The notes: generated from the sequence alone by a model not told the origin. DNA of 64,000 nt from Aliihoeflea sp052435735 (GCA_052435735.1 JBQVNB010000005.1:1-64000); one strand, 5' to 3'. Numbered from the stretch's first letter, positions 47,525-56,270 are shown. Made by a program: numbers and translations.

Positions 47525-48109
47525 ATGTCCAATCGCGCCTTCAATATTCCAAACATCCTGACCTATGCGCGCATATTGGCGGTTCCGCTCGTCGTGCTCT
47601 GCTTCGTGCCGGACGACCGCCAACAGGCGACCGATTTCTGGCGCTGGACCGCGGTCACCATCTTCTTCGTCGCCAGCCTCACCGATTTCCTCGACGGCTA
47701 TCTGGCGCGCATCTGGGACCAGACCTCGAATATCGGCCGAATGCTCGATCCGATCGCCGACAAGCTGCTCGTCGCAGCGGCGCTTCTGCTTCTGGCGGCC
47801 GAAGGCACGATCGGCGAGTGGTCGCTTTGGGCCGCCATCATCATCCTGTGCCGCGAAATCCTCGTTTCGGGATTGCGCGAATATCTTGCCGCGCTCAAGG
47901 TTTCGGTGCCGGTGACCCAGCTCGCCAAGTGGAAGACCACGATCCAGCTCGTGTCCATCGGCTTTCTTCTGGCCGGCCCCGCTGGAGACAAGGTCCTGCC
48001 CTATACGAGCGAAATGGGGCTGGCGCTGCTCTGGATCGCGGCCATGCTGACGCTCTACACCGGCTACGATTATTTTCGCGCCGGCCTGAAGCACGTCATC
48101 GAGGACTGA
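47525..48109 (+). CDS. pgsA: CDP-diacylglycerol-glycerol-3-phosphate 3-phosphatidyltransferase
   Basis: A 194-residue membrane enzyme that makes phosphatidylglycerophosphate. The CDP-alcohol phosphotransferase signature DFLDGYLARIWDQTSNIGRMLDPIADK is complete (residues 53-79). Four to six hydrophobic segments surround it. The ATG at 47525 gives the usual start MSNRAFNIPNILTYARIL. It is followed by moaD two bases later. Confidence 0.93.
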   Translation: MSNRAFNIPNILTYARILAVPLVVLCFVPDDRQQATDFWRWTAVTIFFVASLTDFLDGYLARIWDQTSNIGRMLDPIADKLLVAAALLLLAAEGTIGEWSLWAAIIILCREILVSGLREYLAALKVSVPVTQLAKWKTTIQLVSIGFLLAGPAGDKVLPYTSEMGLALLWIAAMLTLYTGYDYFRAGLKHVIED

Positions 48110-48111
48110 GC

Positions 48112-48363
48112 ATGAAGCTGATCTATTTCGCCTGGGTGCGCGAGCGCATCGGCATTTCCGAAGAAGACGTCGACCTGCCCGGCGACGTGAAGACGGCGGG
48201 CGATCTTCTCGCGTGGCTGCGCGAGCGCGGGGACGGCTATGCCGAAGCGCTGCAGAACCCGAAAGTCATTCGCGTCGCGATCAACCAGGAGCATGTCGAC
48301 CACCGCGAACCCATTGCCGGCGCGCGCGAAATCGCGCTCTTTCCGCCGATGACGGGCGGGTGA
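48112..48363 (+). CDS. moaD: Molybdopterin synthase small subunit MoaD
   Basis: An 83-residue beta-grasp protein ending in the double glycine PPMTGG that carries the thiocarboxylate. It donates sulfur to form molybdopterin together with MoaE. It begins two bases after pgsA and is followed by moaE four bases later, as in many rhizobia. Confidence 0.93.
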   Translation: MKLIYFAWVRERIGISEEDVDLPGDVKTAGDLLAWLRERGDGYAEALQNPKVIRVAINQEHVDHREPIAGAREIALFPPMTGG

Positions 48364-48367
48364 CGAC

Positions 48368-48832
48368 GTGACGGACGCATGCGTCATTCGCGTAGCTGTT
48401 CAGTCCGCCGCCTATGATACGGCAGCCGAAATCGATGCGGCGAAGGCGGCGGGCGGAAATGTCGGTGCGGTCGTCACTTTCAGCGGCGTGTGCAGGGACG
48501 AAAGCGGGCGGCTCGCCGCACTCGAGCTCGAACATTATCCAGGCATGGCTGAGGGCGAGATCCGGCGCATCGCGGCGCAGGCTGCCGAACGCTGGCCCGT
48601 CACCAGCCTGACCGTGATCCATCGTCACGGCAAGCTCACGCCCGGAGAGGACATCGTCCTCGTCGTCGCCGCTTCGATCCACCGCCAGGCGGCATTCGAG
48701 GCGGCCTCGTTTCTGATGGATTTCCTCAAGACCAGCGCCCCATTCTGGAAGAAGGAACATCTGGTCGACGGCACGTCGGGGGAATGGGTCGAGGCGAAGG
48801 ATGCCGACGACGACGCTGCCGCGCGCTGGTGA
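48368..48832 (+). CDS. moaE: Molybdopterin synthase catalytic subunit MoaE
   Basis: A 154-residue large subunit of molybdopterin synthase. The segments VVTFSGVCRDESG, ELEHYPGMAE, VIHRHGKLTPGEDIVLV and the catalytic lysine region APFWKKE are all present. The start is GTG at 48368. It supplies Mo cofactor for enzymes such as the oxidoreductase encoded at 38357-40492, though the link is only functional. Confidence 0.93.
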   Translation: MTDACVIRVAVQSAAYDTAAEIDAAKAAGGNVGAVVTFSGVCRDESGRLAALELEHYPGMAEGEIRRIAAQAAERWPVTSLTVIHRHGKLTPGEDIVLVVAASIHRQAAFEAASFLMDFLKTSAPFWKKEHLVDGTSGEWVEAKDADDDAAARW

Positions 48833-48931
48833 GCAAATCCCCAGCCAACCGGCCCGGCCAAAATCTCCATGTTAGGCATTTGGTAGCCGCCATCGGCTAG
48901 GCTCCGATCCTTGCAATGCGGGCGGGCGGAC

Positions 48932-50395
48932 ATGCTGGAGACGGTGGCGGAAATTCAAGGCTGGCTGGACGGGGCGATGCTTGCCGTGGTGGCGTGTTCG
49001 GTCGCAGGCGCCGTCTACTTCCAGCGCCGTCACGCAGCCGTCGCCGACGAACTTTCGCGCAGCCGCTTTCTGTTCGAGAACCTTGCCGAAGGCGTCTACC
49101 GGGCCCTGCCCGACGGTCGGCACATCCGTACCAACACGGCGATGGCGCGGCTTCAGGGCTACGCCAGTTCCCAAGCGGTAATGCACGCCTCTCCTCGCCC
49201 TTCTGTCGAATGCTATGTTGACCCGACGCGCGGCGCGCAGTTTCGCGAACTGCTTTTCCGGGACGGCACCGTCACCGACTTCGTGTCGCAGGCCTATCGG
49301 CACCGCACCGGCGAGCGCATCTGGATTTCCGAATCGGCACGCCTGATCCGCCATCGCCGGACGGGCGCTCCCCTCTGCTATGAAGGCACGGTGCGCGACG
49401 TCACCGAAACGATGCAGCGCCTGAACCTGGAAGAGCGCTTCACGAAGCTGACGAGCCACCTGCCGGGCGGACTGTTCCAGTTCAAACGAGGGCACGACGG
49501 CAGCTTCGACGTCGCCTACATTTCGGACGGGTTCGTCTCGATGACGGGTCTGTCGTTCGAGCGCGGCTATCCCTCCCCGCATCGCTTCTTCGAGATCGTG
49601 TTGGAGAAGGACCGGCCGCCCTTCTTGGAAAGCTTCCACCGAGCCCGCAAGGGCGGTCGTCCGTGGGAACATGAATTCCGGATCAAGCATGGCGAGGCGT
49701 TTCGCTGGCTGCGCGTCCTCGCAACGCCGGAGCCGGTTGCCGACGGCATCATGTGGCACGGATACGTGACCGACATCTCGCTGCGCAAGGCGCAGGAAAT
49801 GGAGATCCGCCGGCTCGCCTATCGCGATCCGCTGACCGATCTGGCAAACCGCCGCGCGCTGATCTACGACACCCGCAAGGCGCTTCAAGCCTGCCGTCGC
49901 GACGGCAATTGCGGTGCGCTGATCTATGTCGACCTCGACAATTTCAAGGGGCTGAACGACAGGCACGGCCATGAGGCGGGGGATCGATATCTCAAGCAGG
50001 TCGCCGAGCGCCTGACCGCCGTGGTCGGCGTTGCAGGCTACGTGGCACGGATCGGCGGCGACGAGTTCGTTGCCCTCCTGCCCGCCGAAGCCGAGGACCG
50101 GACGCGTGCACTGACGGATACCCTCTCCCTCGCCGAGCGGATGGCCGCGGAAATGGCCCGTCCCTTCCAGATCGGCGCCATCGCGCACCAGGCTTCGGCA
50201 AGCGTGGGTGTCGCCATGTTCGACGGCACCGAAACGTCCGTCGATGTGCTCCTGAAGGAAGCGGACCAGGCGATGTACGACATCAAGGCGGCAGGTGGAA
50301 ACGGCGTCGGCGTCACCGATGCGCGCCGGTTGCAGGCGCTCGGCACGCAGATGCGCGATCATGCGGGTGAGCGCGACTCTCGGCTCCGCGCATAA
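48932..50395 (+). CDS. Diguanylate cyclase with PAS sensor domains
   Basis: A 487-residue protein with one N-terminal membrane helix (about residues 11-31), two PAS-like domains (residues 45-165 and 170-290) and a GGDEF domain (292-455). The active site is RIGGDEFVALLP with GGDEF at 375-379, so it should make cyclic di-GMP. The usual RxxD inhibitory site five residues before is missing, suggesting no product inhibition by that route. A start at TTG 48911 would add seven residues. No PDE partner is nearby. Confidence 0.88.
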   Translation: MLETVAEIQGWLDGAMLAVVACSVAGAVYFQRRHAAVADELSRSRFLFENLAEGVYRALPDGRHIRTNTAMARLQGYASSQAVMHASPRPSVECYVDPTRGAQFRELLFRDGTVTDFVSQAYRHRTGERIWISESARLIRHRRTGAPLCYEGTVRDVTETMQRLNLEERFTKLTSHLPGGLFQFKRGHDGSFDVAYISDGFVSMTGLSFERGYPSPHRFFEIVLEKDRPPFLESFHRARKGGRPWEHEFRIKHGEAFRWLRVLATPEPVADGIMWHGYVTDISLRKAQEMEIRRLAYRDPLTDLANRRALIYDTRKALQACRRDGNCGALIYVDLDNFKGLNDRHGHEAGDRYLKQVAERLTAVVGVAGYVARIGGDEFVALLPAEAEDRTRALTDTLSLAERMAAEMARPFQIGAIAHQASASVGVAMFDGTETSVDVLLKEADQAMYDIKAAGGNGVGVTDARRLQALGTQMRDHAGERDSRLRA

Positions 50396-50396
50396 A

Positions 50397-50424
50397 AAAA
50401 GCCGCGGCATCGACCGCGGCTTTT
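50397..50424. terminator. Intrinsic terminator between GGDEF gene and ndk
   Basis: AAAAGCCGCGG and CCGCGGCTTTT form an 11-bp stem with loop CATCGA. It lies directly after the GGDEF gene stop and before the ndk stop, with A and T runs on the two sides, so it can serve both convergent genes. Confidence 0.88.
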
Positions 50425-50467
50425 CCTGCGATTTCAATTGTTTCGAAGCTTCAGCGTCGAAACTGAA

Positions 50468-50890
50468 TCAGCCGACGATCTCGGTGTCGGAGAACCAGTA
50501 GCGGATTTCCTGAGCGGCCGTTTCCGGCGCATCCGAACCGTGGACCGAGTTTTCGCCGATCGACAGCGCGTGAACCTTGCGGATCGTGCCCTCATCGGCA
50601 TTGGCCGGATTGGTCGCGCCCATCACTTCACGGTTCTTCAGGATGGCGCCTTCGCCTTCGAGAACCTGAACGACGGTCGGGCCGGACGTCATAGTGTCGA
50701 CCAGTTCGCCGAAGAACGGACGATCCTTGTGGACCGCGTAGAAGCCTTCGGCTTCGCGGCGGCTCATCCAGACGCGGCGCGAGGCGACGACGCTGAGGCC
50801 GGCATCCTCGAGCATCTTGGTGATGGCGCCGGTCAGGTTGCGCTTGGTCGCGTCCGGCTTGATCATGGAAAAGGTGCGTTCGATCGCCAT
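50468..50890 (-). CDS. ndk: Nucleoside diphosphate kinase
   Basis: A 140-residue NDK that moves the gamma phosphate from ATP to other NDPs. The active His sits in the GENSVHGSD segment near residue 117, and the N-terminus MAIERTFSMIKPDATKRN is typical. Single gene with its own terminator. Confidence 0.96.
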   Translation of the reverse strand: MAIERTFSMIKPDATKRNLTGAITKMLEDAGLSVVASRRVWMSRREAEGFYAVHKDRPFFGELVDTMTSGPTVVQVLEGEGAILKNREVMGATNPANADEGTIRKVHALSIGENSVHGSDAPETAAQEIRYWFSDTEIVG

Positions 50891-50976
50891 GTCGGGTCTT
50901 CCTCAATTCTTTGGGGGAGTGATTGGATGCGCGTCTATACCCACCTCGCCCCGTGATGTGAAGTCCCGCCGGCGGC

Positions 50977-51669
50977 CTATGCGGCGGCGGGAACCGAACG
51001 GCCCAGACCGGAGTGAAGATCGAGGCAGCGGTCGAGCCACGCCCTAACGGGATCTTCGTTCTCAAGGAACTCGTAATCGGAGATGACGCGGACCCACTGG
51101 AACGCGCTCGCCACGATGTAATCCGCGAAGAGCGGGCTTTCGCCGCCGAGAAAGGGCTGGAACGTCAGGGTCGAGCGCAATGGCTCCAGGCTTGCGCGGA
51201 ATGCGGGACGGCGCTCGTCGCGTGTTAAGGGGATGTCTTCGAGCCGCTTGCCGAAACGCGCCTCGCGCGTCGTGCGGAAATGCGCCTGATCCTCAGGTTG
51301 AAGCCGGTCGTGAATGTCCATGAGTGCGGCCTGCGCGAGATAAGGATGCAGGGTGACAAGCGCCCAGCGCTCGATGAAGCGCGCGGAGGCTTCACCGCCC
51401 GCGCCGCCGAAGAGGGTCGGCCGGTCGGGATAGCGTCGCTCCAGATCGAGCGCGATCTCGAAGGAATCGCCGACCGTGCGCTCGCCCTCGCGGATGACCG
51501 GAACCGTCTTGTGCCTGCCGCCCTCGACACCGGCCACGGCCGTGAAGGGCGTCGGAACACGCTCGAAGGCGAGGCCCTTGTGCGCAAGCGCGAAGGCGAC
51601 CTTCCAGCAATGCGGGCTGAACGGACGGGTCGGGTCCGAGCCGACGAGATCATAAAGCAGAACGGTCAT
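50977..51669 (-). CDS. Glutathione S-transferase, LigE/beta-etherase-like
   Basis: A 230-residue GST whose N-terminal domain (FSPHCWKVAFALAHKGL, then KTVPVIREGE) resembles LigE/LigF-type beta-aryl-ether cleaving enzymes of sphingomonads and related unknown-substrate GSTs. Actual lignin-dimer activity cannot be concluded. The divergent DinB gene starts close by. A small GC-rich hairpin overlaps the end but has no U run. Confidence 0.8.
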   Translation of the reverse strand: MTVLLYDLVGSDPTRPFSPHCWKVAFALAHKGLAFERVPTPFTAVAGVEGGRHKTVPVIREGERTVGDSFEIALDLERRYPDRPTLFGGAGGEASARFIERWALVTLHPYLAQAALMDIHDRLQPEDQAHFRTTREARFGKRLEDIPLTRDERRPAFRASLEPLRSTLTFQPFLGGESPLFADYIVASAFQWVRVISDYEFLENEDPVRAWLDRCLDLHSGLGRSVPAAA

Positions 51670-51740
51670 TGCTGTGCGGCCTCCCGGGCGTGTAAGCGTT
51701 ACGCAAATCTATGCCCGCGACCACGACGAATGAAAACCCG

Positions 51741-52253
51741 ATGAAGCAGCATTTCTCCATGTTCGCCGCCTATAATGCCTGGGCCAACCGGTTGATCTAC
51801 GATGCTGCCACCAGGGCCGGTGACGACGCACTTTGGGCAGACCTCGGCCTTGCCTTCACCTCGCTCGGCGGCACGCTCAATCACGTCCTCGTCGCCGACG
51901 GGATCTGGATGAAGCGGTTTACCGGCGAAGGCGCGGCGGCAAAGCGGCTCGACGCGATCCTGTTTCGCGACATTGGCCCACTCTGGGATGCCCGCGAGGC
52001 CGAGGACGAGCGCATCTTGCGCTATGTCGCCGACCTGACCGACGACGATCTGGGTGGCCGCTTTTCCTATACGACCACGACCGACATGCGCACGATCTCG
52101 CAGCGCCTTGCGCCCGCGCTCGCCCACTTCTTCAACCACCAGACGCATCATCGCGGCCAGGCGCATGCCGCCCTCACCCGGCTTGCCGGTGAAGCTCCGT
52201 CGCTCGACCTCGCCTATTTCCAGCGTTCCGAAGGCGGGCGCAGCTTCGCCTAG
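51741..52253 (+). CDS. DinB-family putative metal-dependent protein
   Basis: A 170-residue four-helix-bundle protein of the DinB/YfiT group. The metal histidine positions are seen in TLNHVLVADGIW and HFFNHQTHHRGQAH. In this family some members use mycothiol or bacillithiol or are damage-inducible; an enzymatic role is not known here. The start at 51741 (MKQHFSMFAAYN) matches family starts; 51711 would add ten residues. Confidence 0.82.
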   Translation: MKQHFSMFAAYNAWANRLIYDAATRAGDDALWADLGLAFTSLGGTLNHVLVADGIWMKRFTGEGAAAKRLDAILFRDIGPLWDAREAEDERILRYVADLTDDDLGGRFSYTTTTDMRTISQRLAPALAHFFNHQTHHRGQAHAALTRLAGEAPSLDLAYFQRSEGGRSFA

Positions 52254-52576
52254 GGCGGCAAGGACGTGCGCTTCGGGCGCTTGCCTGCGAATCACGCGCC
52301 TGAGCTGAAGAAACTGCGCGTTGCATCAATACTCGTTTAGCGGGCATCGATCTCCCGTATAACGTGCATCCGACTCCCGTATAGCGCGAATTCGGGCCGA
52401 ATCGAGACAGTTCAGATTACGCTCGAATTTTATCATGATCCGTATAGTATATCTATATAACGCACTATATTTCTTTCATGATATTACTGTGAATTGAAGA
52501 AACCTTCCTCTGGGTAATCCGTATTGTTGCATGGTCGGTACCCTTCCGATCGCAACAATGGGAAGAGGAGAAGACG
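52254..52576. other. Intergenic region with repeats upstream of glycine-rich protein (323 bp)
   Basis: No gene was recognised. From left: a GC-rich part next to dinB, then a tandem repeat array at 52323-52387, a short palindrome at 52390-52402 (ATTCGGGCCGAAT), then AT-rich DNA (52420-52500) with another CCGTATA element and TATAT stretches, and last the ribosome-binding site (GGAAGAGGAGAAG) of the downstream gene. This is likely the promoter and control region. Confidence 0.6.
52323..52387. repeat. Three imperfect 21-22-bp tandem repeats
   Basis: Units start at 52323 (GCATCAATACTC..., degenerate), 52344 (GCATCGATCTCCCGTATAACGT) and 52366 (GCATCCGACTCCCGTATAGCGC). The last two agree at 17 of 22 positions. 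The CCCGTATA core is shared and a related CCGTATA recurs at about 52440. Spacing is two helical turns, suggesting binding sites for a regulator. Confidence 0.65.
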
Positions 52577-53317
52577 ATGAACTTCAATTTCAGGAAAACA
52601 GCGCTGGCACTTGCGACCGGAACTGCTCTGGCATTGGCGAGCGCAGCGCATGCGCAGATCGGCGCCGGAGTGGGCGTGGGCATCGGCGGTGTCGATGCCG
52701 GCGTCGGCGCATCGGTCGGCAGTGATGGCATCGGCGCAGGTGTGGGCGCCTCCGTCGGTGGCTCGGATGGCGTCGGTGTGGGTGCCGGCGCGTCCGTCGG
52801 CGGCGGCTCTGGCGTCGATGCGGGCGCAGGCGCCAGCGTCGGCGGCTCGGATGGCGTCGGGGTCGGGGCCGGTGCGTCCGTCGGTGGCGGTTCGGGTGTC
52901 GATGCGGGTGCAGGCGTCGGCATCGGTGGCTCGGGCGGCGTAAATGCCGGCGTGGGCGTTGGCATTGGCGGTGGTTCTGGCATCGATGCCGGCGTCGGAG
53001 CCAATGTCGGCGGGCCCGGCGGCGTCGATGTCGGGCTGGGCATCGGCATTGGTGGCGGCGGTACGGGTGGTGGTCCCGGCGGACCCGGCGGGCCTGGTGG
53101 CCCCGGCGATCCGGGCGGCAATGGCGGCTCCGGCCCAGGGACCGGGCCCGGCACCGATGACACCGAAACCGGCAGTGTCTCCCCCGGCCTCGGCAGCATG
53201 AATTCGGCGGAGATCGCGCGGCTCAGCCGCCGCTGCGTCGACGTGCTGGCATCGCCAGGCGTCTACGACCGTGCGCTGGTCGACCTGTGCAACATGGTTC
53301 AGACGGCGACGCGTTAA
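52577..53317 (+). CDS. Secreted glycine-rich 14-residue-repeat protein
   Basis: A 246-residue exported protein: signal peptide 1-26 (cut AHA-Q); glycine-rich repeats 38-162 (nine units of 13-14 residues, consensus G-V/I-D/G-A/V-G-V/A-G-A/V-S/G-V-G-G-S-D/G); a collagen-like GGP stretch 163-182; and a C-terminal domain of about 45 residues (from MNSAEIARLSRRCVDVLASPG) with two Cys. Alternating Gly with Val/Ile/Ala suggests a beta-sheet stack, but no structure family is certain. It has a strong ribosome-binding site. Likely a surface or matrix protein. Confidence 0.75.
   Translation: MNFNFRKTALALATGTALALASAAHAQIGAGVGVGIGGVDAGVGASVGSDGIGAGVGASVGGSDGVGVGAGASVGGGSGVDAGAGASVGGSDGVGVGAGASVGGGSGVDAGAGVGIGGSGGVNAGVGVGIGGGSGIDAGVGANVGGPGGVDVGLGIGIGGGGTGGGPGGPGGPGGPGDPGGNGGSGPGTGPGTDDTETGSVSPGLGSMNSAEIARLSRRCVDVLASPGVYDRALVDLCNMVQTATR
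52688..53062 (+). repeat. Nine tandem 42-bp coding repeats (14 residues)
   Basis: The repeats code for residues 38-162 of the glycine-rich protein. The first unit is 39 bases; the others are 42 bases each. Units 3 and 5 encode the same peptide, and so do units 2/4 almost, which points to recent duplication; DNA differs mainly at third positions. Confidence 0.8.
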
Positions 53318-53358
53318 TTTTCCAGGCGGGCCTAGGATCGCCCGGATCAAGTCTCAGA

Positions 53359-53382
53359 GGGCGCCGGTGCGAGCCGGCGCCC
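53359..53382. terminator. Hairpin between convergent genes
   Basis: GGGCGCCGG and CCGGCGCCC form a perfect 9-bp stem with loop TGCGAG, between the end of the glycine-rich gene and the convergent gene. ATTT follows on the plus side, so it is a likely but weak intrinsic terminator for both. Confidence 0.6.
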
Positions 53383-53388
53383 ATTTCG

Positions 53389-53799
53389 TCAGTTCACGGC
53401 AAGCGGGCCGCGCGGCATTTCGCGGGCGGCGGGCGCTGGAGCGAAGACGATGAAGGCGAAGATCGCCACGCCGAGAAACGCGATCAGCGACGAGATCGCC
53501 ACGAACGGCTCGGCGCCGGCATTGCCCTGCAGCAGCAGATAAAGCGACGGCACCATGACGACGACGCCGAGCGTGTAGACGCCGAACTGGATCATGGCGA
53601 GGCGCTGGGCCGCCTTCTCCTTGTTGAGCGCGTAGTATGTGCCGAACAGCGCGCTCGTCACCCAGCCCAGAAGATTGGTATGCGCATGTGCGCCGATGAC
53701 GTTGTGATTGCCGGAGATCGACATCTGCAGTCCCATGCCGATGCCGACCAATAGAAACAGAATTGCAGCCTTGAAGAAGAGTTGCGAAACCTGTGGCAT
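53389..53799 (-). CDS. Small heme-copper-oxidase-subunit-I-like membrane protein
   Basis: A 136-residue protein with four membrane helices. The segment GNHNVIGAHAHTNLLGWV with several histidines resembles the heme-ligand helix of heme-copper oxidases and cbb3-like subunits. Too short for a complete oxidase, it may be a stand-alone relative or an assembly or sensing protein. It is convergent with the glycine-rich gene and has its own promoter region upstream (53800-53950). Confidence 0.65.
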   Translation of the reverse strand: MPQVSQLFFKAAILFLLVGIGMGLQMSISGNHNVIGAHAHTNLLGWVTSALFGTYYALNKEKAAQRLAMIQFGVYTLGVVVMVPSLYLLLQGNAGAEPFVAISSLIAFLGVAIFAFIVFAPAPAAREMPRGPLAVN

Positions 53800-53950
53800 T
53801 GCCGTTCACCCCTCGATGATTGTTTTCGCCGTCTTGGCGGCAGCCGATTATAACATGTTCGTGATCGACGGGTCAGGCACCGCATCGATCTAGCTCGCGA
53901 ACTGCGCCCCCTTGCGCGCGATGCGGCGGCAGTCCAAACAGCGCAGCATC

Positions 53951-55831
53951 ATGCTGGTTCTCGACGACATCTCCCTGCGCATCGCCGGTCGGCTCCTGAT
54001 CGACCGCGCGACGCTGTCCCTCCCCGCAGGCGCCAAGGCCGGCCTCGTCGGCCGCAACGGCACCGGCAAGACGACGCTGTTCAAGGCGATCACCGGCGAA
54101 ATGCCGACCGAAAGCGGGTCGATCAACCTGCCGCGGAACACGCGGATCGGCCAGGTGGCGCAGGAAGCGCCGGGGACGGAAGAATCGCTGATCTCGATCG
54201 TGCTCAAGGCCGACACGGAGCGCGCATCGCTGCTTCACGAGGCCGAAAGCGCGCACGATCCGCACCGGATCGCCGAAATCCAGATGCGGCTGGCGGACAT
54301 CGACGCCCATTCGGCCGAGGCGCGGGCGGCGACGATTCTTGCCGGGCTCGGCTTCGACGAGGCCGCGCAACAGCGGCCGGCCTCCTCCTTTTCGGGCGGC
54401 TGGCGAATGCGCGTCGCGCTCGCCTCGGTGCTGTTCGCCGAACCCGATCTGCTGCTTCTCGACGAACCGACCAACTATCTCGACCTCGAAGGCACGCTCT
54501 GGCTCGAGACCTACCTATCGCGCTATCCGCACACCGTTTTGCTGATCAGCCACGACCGCGACCTGCTCAACCGCGCGGTTTCCTCGATCGTGCATCTGGA
54601 AAACAAGAAGCTGACCTTCTGGCGCGGCGGCTACGACCAGTTTTCGCGGCAATATGCCGAACAGGCCGAATTGCAGCAGAAGTCCATCGTCAAGCAGGAA
54701 GCCCATCGCAAACACATGGAAGCCTTCGTCGAGCGCTTCCGCTACAAGGCGTCGAAGGCGCGGCAGGCGCAATCGCGGCTGAAGGCGCTGGAGAAGCTGA
54801 AGCCGATCGACAGCTTCATGGGCGAAAGCGTGCGGCCGTTCACCTTCACCGAGCCGACGAAGACGGTGGCCGCGCCCATCATCGCGATTTCGGGCGGATC
54901 GGTCGGCTATACGCCGGGCAAGACTGTCCTGTCGCGCATGTCGCTCCGCATCGACGATGACGACCGCATCGCGCTTCTGGGTGCCAATGGCAACGGAAAG
55001 TCGACCTTTGCCAAGCTGCTCTCGGGCCGGCTGCAACTCGATTCAGGCACGATGACCATCGCGCCCGGCCTCAAGGTCGCGATCTTTGCCCAGCACCAGC
55101 TCGACGATCTGCGGCCGGAGGAAAATGCCATCGAGCATGTTCGCCGTCTGATGCCGGATGCGCCCGAGGCCAAGGTGCGCGCGCGGGTCGCCCAGATGGG
55201 TCTCGTGACAGAGAAAATGCTGACGCCCGCCAAGGATTTGTCGGGTGGCGAGAAGGCGCGGCTCCTGATGGGGATCGCGGCCTTCGACGGCCCGAACCTG
55301 CTCATCCTCGACGAGCCGACCAACCATCTCGACATCGACAGCCGCGAAGCGTTGATCCACGCGCTCAACGATTATTCGGGCGCCGTGATAGTCATCAGCC
55401 ACGATCGGCATTTGATCGAGGCGTCGGCCGACCGGCTCTGGCTCGTCAAGGACGGCCAGGTGGGACCCTTCGACGGCGACATGGCCGACTACCGGCAGGT
55501 GGTGACGGGCGGTGCCTCCGACCGGCGCGAAAAGCGCGAAACGGACAAGGCCTCGAAGGCGGACAAGCGCCGCGAAGCGGCCCAGAAGCGCGCAGCGCTG
55601 GAACCGCTCGCCAAGCAGATCAAGGCGACGGAAGGCCTGATCGAGCGCACGCGCAAGCGCATCGACACGCTCGACACGGAACTGGCCGTGCCGACGCTAT
55701 ACGAGCGCGATCCGGGCAAGGCGGCGAAACTGGCCAAGGAGCGCTCCGACAATGTCGCAGCACTCGAGCGGCACGAGGAAATCTGGCTGAACCTTTCGAC
55801 CGAATACGAAGAGGGAATATCGGCCGCCTGA
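53951..55831 (+). CDS. ABC-F family ATPase (Uup/YheS-like)
   Basis: A 626-residue soluble protein with two ABC domains and no membrane segments: first Walker A GRNGTGKTT and signature FSGGWRMR, second GANGNGKST and LSGGEKARL, both with LLLLDEPTN/LLILDEPTN Walker B. A linker with AEQAELQQKSIVKQEAH (P-site tRNA-interaction motif type) joins them, and a C-terminal coiled coil (residues about 540-625) follows. ABC-F proteins act on the ribosome. The start MLVLDDISL at 53951 was chosen over an in-frame extension with no similarity. Confidence 0.88.
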   Translation: MLVLDDISLRIAGRLLIDRATLSLPAGAKAGLVGRNGTGKTTLFKAITGEMPTESGSINLPRNTRIGQVAQEAPGTEESLISIVLKADTERASLLHEAESAHDPHRIAEIQMRLADIDAHSAEARAATILAGLGFDEAAQQRPASSFSGGWRMRVALASVLFAEPDLLLLDEPTNYLDLEGTLWLETYLSRYPHTVLLISHDRDLLNRAVSSIVHLENKKLTFWRGGYDQFSRQYAEQAELQQKSIVKQEAHRKHMEAFVERFRYKASKARQAQSRLKALEKLKPIDSFMGESVRPFTFTEPTKTVAAPIIAISGGSVGYTPGKTVLSRMSLRIDDDDRIALLGANGNGKSTFAKLLSGRLQLDSGTMTIAPGLKVAIFAQHQLDDLRPEENAIEHVRRLMPDAPEAKVRARVAQMGLVTEKMLTPAKDLSGGEKARLLMGIAAFDGPNLLILDEPTNHLDIDSREALIHALNDYSGAVIVISHDRHLIEASADRLWLVKDGQVGPFDGDMADYRQVVTGGASDRREKRETDKASKADKRREAAQKRAALEPLAKQIKATEGLIERTRKRIDTLDTELAVPTLYERDPGKAAKLAKERSDNVAALERHEEIWLNLSTEYEEGISAA

Positions 55832-55832
55832 A

Positions 55833-56252
55833 CTATGGGCAGCGGACCAGACGCTCGTCGTTGCGTTCGGTTCGATCGATATAGTTGAGTTCGAGCTTTT
55901 CCTCGTTCGGCACGAAGCGCACGCGCTCGGTGACGTCCTCTGCACCGTTCGAACCGGTGCATTCGAGCGTGACCAGCCATCCCTCCCCGTTCACCTCGGG
56001 TGTGGTCATGGTGCAGGCGTAGTTGCGGGAGTCGAGCTTCTGCTCGACGATCGTGATGACACGGCTTGCGCCATCCGCCGAGCAAAAGGCCGGGTCCAGC
56101 GCCCAACGTCCATAGATGTGGCCGACGCCCGGCTGGGTCTGGACGACCGGGGCCGCGGCTTCCGCTGTCTGTGCGATCGGCGCTTCGCTGCCGCAGCCGG
56201 CAAGGGCGGCGGCGCAAGCGATCAAGGCAAGTGAAGGTAAAGTTCTATTCAT
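55833..56252 (-). CDS. Small lipoprotein of unknown function
   Basis: A 139-residue protein with a lipobox (AALAGC, Cys20) after the signal helix, so it is lipid-anchored. The mature part is acidic with four cysteines (C57, C80, C98, C138) and beta-rich segments (AEDVTERVRFVPNEEKLELNYID). It lies downstream of holC on the same strand, 18 bases away, so it may share the pepA-holC transcript. Confidence 0.7.
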   Translation of the reverse strand: MNRTLPSLALIACAAALAGCGSEAPIAQTAEAAAPVVQTQPGVGHIYGRWALDPAFCSADGASRVITIVEQKLDSRNYACTMTTPEVNGEGWLVTLECTGSNGAEDVTERVRFVPNEEKLELNYIDRTERNDERLVRCP

Positions 56253-56270
56253 GACCGCCAGAACTCTTGA

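Noticed and set aside
50960..51000. GC-rich hairpin at the end of the LigE-like GST gene
   Set aside because: It is partly coding sequence, and no U run follows, so it was not listed as a terminator.
52323..52387. Direct repeats suggesting a CRISPR array
   Set aside because: The repeats abut without spacers, are too diverged and there are no cas genes.
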